NCBI RefSeq assembly: GCF_020215665.1
Contig: NZ_CP084061.1
Location: 5,616,501 to 5,680,500 of the forward strand
Direction of reading: 5' to 3'
Origin: Blautia parvula
GTDB taxonomy: Bacteria > Bacillota > Clostridia > Lachnospirales > Lachnospiraceae
DNA: 64,000 bases
The notes under the pieces: generated by a model
Told to the model about the DNA's origin: nothing
Database searches by the model: none
Seen by the model: only the letters and a program-made list of their open reading frames with translations
Shown here: piece by piece, positions 62,557 through 64,000 of the stretch
How positions within the stretch are numbered: position 1 is the first letter of the stretch
Layout of the letters: every line of letters starts with the position of its first letter
Position numbers and translations under genes: made by a program

Positions 62557-63855
62557 ATGAAAATTAAAAAAGTAATGGCATTGACAATGGCATCAGCAAT
62601 GGTGATCTCTATGGCACTTTCAGGATGCGGAAGCGACGGCGGTTCCGAGACAAAAGAAAGCAGTACCCAAGGGGAAGGCGCCAAGAGCGGAGCTACGGAA
62701 GTTACCTTCTGGACACTGAACACAAGGCAGAATGCAGTGGATCCCATTGTGGAGGAGTTCAACAAACAAAATGAAGATGTCCATGTAACCGTTTCCTATT
62801 ATGATACAGACGGAATCAAGGATGCCTGCAAAGTTGCCGCTTCTTCTAAAACCCTTCCGAATATGTGGTTCAACTGGGGCGGAAGCCTGGGAGGCTTCTA
62901 TGCAGAGAACGGCCTTACATATGACCTGACAGATTATGCAAAAGAAAACAAATGGGATGAGAAATTTACACAGACATCCATGGACCTTTGTACATTGGAT
63001 GGAAAACTTTCCGGATATCCTACAAGCTACAATGTTCTGGGTGTTTATTACAGAAAAGATATCTTTGAGGAGAACGGCATAGCAGTACCCACTACTTTCG
63101 AGGAGTTTGAGGCAGCCTGTGCAAAATTAAAGGAAAACGGCATCACTCCCATATCCACAGCGGGTCTCAACGGCTGGCACACCATGCGTTTTGTGGAACT
63201 GCTCATTGAACACTATGCAGGTTCTGAACTCCATGACAAGATGAACACATTTGATGAGAGCTATGACAACGACGCAGTGGTACAGGCTCTTGCAAAATAC
63301 CAGGAGTTCTGTGAGAAAGGCTATTTCCCGGACGGATTCCTGACCCAGGACCCAAATGACACCCTGATCGGTATGGCAAACGGACAGTGCGCAATGGATA
63401 TCCAGGGACAGTGGCAGGATGGCAAGATCATTCAGGAAGGTCTTGATATGGACCAGTACGGTGTCTTTGCATTCCCAAGCGGTGAGACAAACAGAATGTC
63501 AGCATTTGCTGAGATGACACAGTTCAATGTGGACAATACAGAGGAAGAGCTGGATGCCTGCATGCGTTTTACAGATTACTATTATAATGAAGAAAACACA
63601 GTAAAATATGCGGAGTATTACAACCTTCCGCTGCCGGTAGTAGGCGCAGAAATGCCGGAAGGACAGCCGAACGTACCTGTACTGTTAGAGACATCTGAGA
63701 AAAACGGCATCTTCACCATCACAGACCAGGCATTCCCCACAGAGGTTGCGGATGTACTGTTCAATGCGCAGGATGCCATTGCCAATGGTCAGATGACACC
63801 GGAAGACGGAGCGAAGAGCATTCAGGAGGCAATTGAGGCTTACAATAACAAATAA
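62557..63855 (+). CDS. sugar ABC transporter substrate-binding lipoprotein
   Basis: 432 residues from ATG 62557 behind CAGGGAGGATTCAAA; an upstream ATG (62527) lies inside a palindrome. Lipobox MALSGC with Cys24, linker rich in Ser/Gly/Glu, then a family-1 solute-binding domain (VTFWTLNTRQNAVDPIVEEFN onward). First gene of an importer whose permease begins at 63954. Sugar not predictable; regulated probably by the LacI pair upstream. Confidence 0.92.
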   Translation: MKIKKVMALTMASAMVISMALSGCGSDGGSETKESSTQGEGAKSGATEVTFWTLNTRQNAVDPIVEEFNKQNEDVHVTVSYYDTDGIKDACKVAASSKTLPNMWFNWGGSLGGFYAENGLTYDLTDYAKENKWDEKFTQTSMDLCTLDGKLSGYPTSYNVLGVYYRKDIFEENGIAVPTTFEEFEAACAKLKENGITPISTAGLNGWHTMRFVELLIEHYAGSELHDKMNTFDESYDNDAVVQALAKYQEFCEKGYFPDGFLTQDPNDTLIGMANGQCAMDIQGQWQDGKIIQEGLDMDQYGVFAFPSGETNRMSAFAEMTQFNVDNTEEELDACMRFTDYYYNEENTVKYAEYYNLPLPVVGAEMPEGQPNVPVLLETSEKNGIFTITDQAFPTEVADVLFNAQDAIANGQMTPEDGAKSIQEAIEAYNNK

Positions 63856-63883
63856 CAGAGAAAAGACATGTAATATAAGAACG

Positions 63884-63914
63884 CGGAGGGGTGAAGGCCA
63901 CTCCTCCGTTTTTT
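63884..63914 (+). terminator. intercistronic terminator after the binding-protein gene
   Basis: 8-bp stem CGGAGGGG / CTCCTCCG (one wobble), 9-nt loop, six Ts. Same placement as at 49617-49660. Confidence 0.8.
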
Positions 63915-63953
63915 GAAAACCACTGCACTGACCAAACAGATTGGAGTGAAACC

Positions 63954-64000
63954 ATGAAAAAAAAGAAAAATTATACCAGGACGGACAAAGCCGCGTATTT
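63954..64000 (+). CDS. start of next gene, probable sugar ABC permease (cut by window)
   Basis: ATG behind TTGGAGTGAAACC; only MKKKKNYTRTDKAAYF is visible. The basic start and its place after a binding-protein gene and terminator suggest a MalF-type permease. Too short to confirm. Confidence 0.5.
   Translation, partial: MKKKKNYTRTDKAAY

Noticed and set aside
1-64000. tRNA, rRNA, CRISPR arrays, complete insertion sequences, prophage genes
   Set aside because: Looked for on both strands by eye; nothing convincing found. A dedicated tRNA or RNA-family scan could still reveal short RNAs.

Overview
The window looks like the chromosome of a spore-forming gut Firmicute of the Lachnospiraceae (Blautia-like) type. 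The support is indirect: both subunits of dipicolinate synthase behind a sigma-K-like promoter, GPH sugar transporters, LrgAB, many LacI/AraC regulators and sugar ABC transporters, strong AGGAGG ribosome binding sites, and moderate GC with AT-rich intergenic regions. I saw no rRNA, tRNA, CRISPR array or complete insertion sequence.

Layout. 1-3355: end of an AgrC-like sensor kinase and a four-gene operon (small membrane protein, ABC ATPase, permease, zinc-ribbon protein). 3364-11582: a LacI regulator and an inositol locus (iolG, iolI, a GPH transporter fused to a cytidylate-kinase-like domain, iolE, iolH-like), bracketed by two inverted copies of a 143-bp element with terminal inverted repeats. 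11667-13257: hsp20 and an Rpn/PD-(D/E)XK nuclease. 13536-16918: ECF sigma factor, membrane protein and ABC transporter. 17046-21236: LanFEG-like lantibiotic immunity transporter with its own two-component system and no visible lantibiotic gene. 21459-25814: second sigma factor with a membrane partner, an S41-like protease, and a DUF3795 plus AlkZ-like pair. 25997-34324: EAL protein, GGDEF protein, two-component system and a Bce/MacB-type ABC transporter in one compact run. 34612-40801: chemoreceptor, long ArsR-type regulator with an ABC exporter, TrmO, and a protein resembling a catalytically dead IS3 integrase. 40823-45195 (minus strand): AraC regulator, dpaA, dpaB and asnB. 45434-46578: a DapF-like protein that lacks one catalytic cysteine, and a small protein. 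47050-56692: beta-galactoside locus (AraC regulator, ABC transporter, GH2 and GH42 beta-galactosidases). 56933-59288: LrgA, LrgB, a cytidylate-kinase-like protein and a CDP-alcohol phosphatidyltransferase. 59368-64000: two overlapping LacI regulators, an AT-rich acetyltransferase, and the start of another sugar ABC transporter operon that runs off the right edge.

The most unusual observations are four. The 143-bp MITE-like repeats flank the inositol island, and one copy carries a perfect 8-bp target duplication. Both cytidylate-kinase-like domains in the window are tied to membrane transport genes, one by fusion and one by operon. An integrase-core protein that has lost its DDE residues is translationally coupled to trmO. 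The DapF homologue has Ala in place of the first catalytic Cys. Several LacI-type operator candidates (8-bp CG-centred palindromes in AT-rich DNA) tie regulators to their neighbouring operons.
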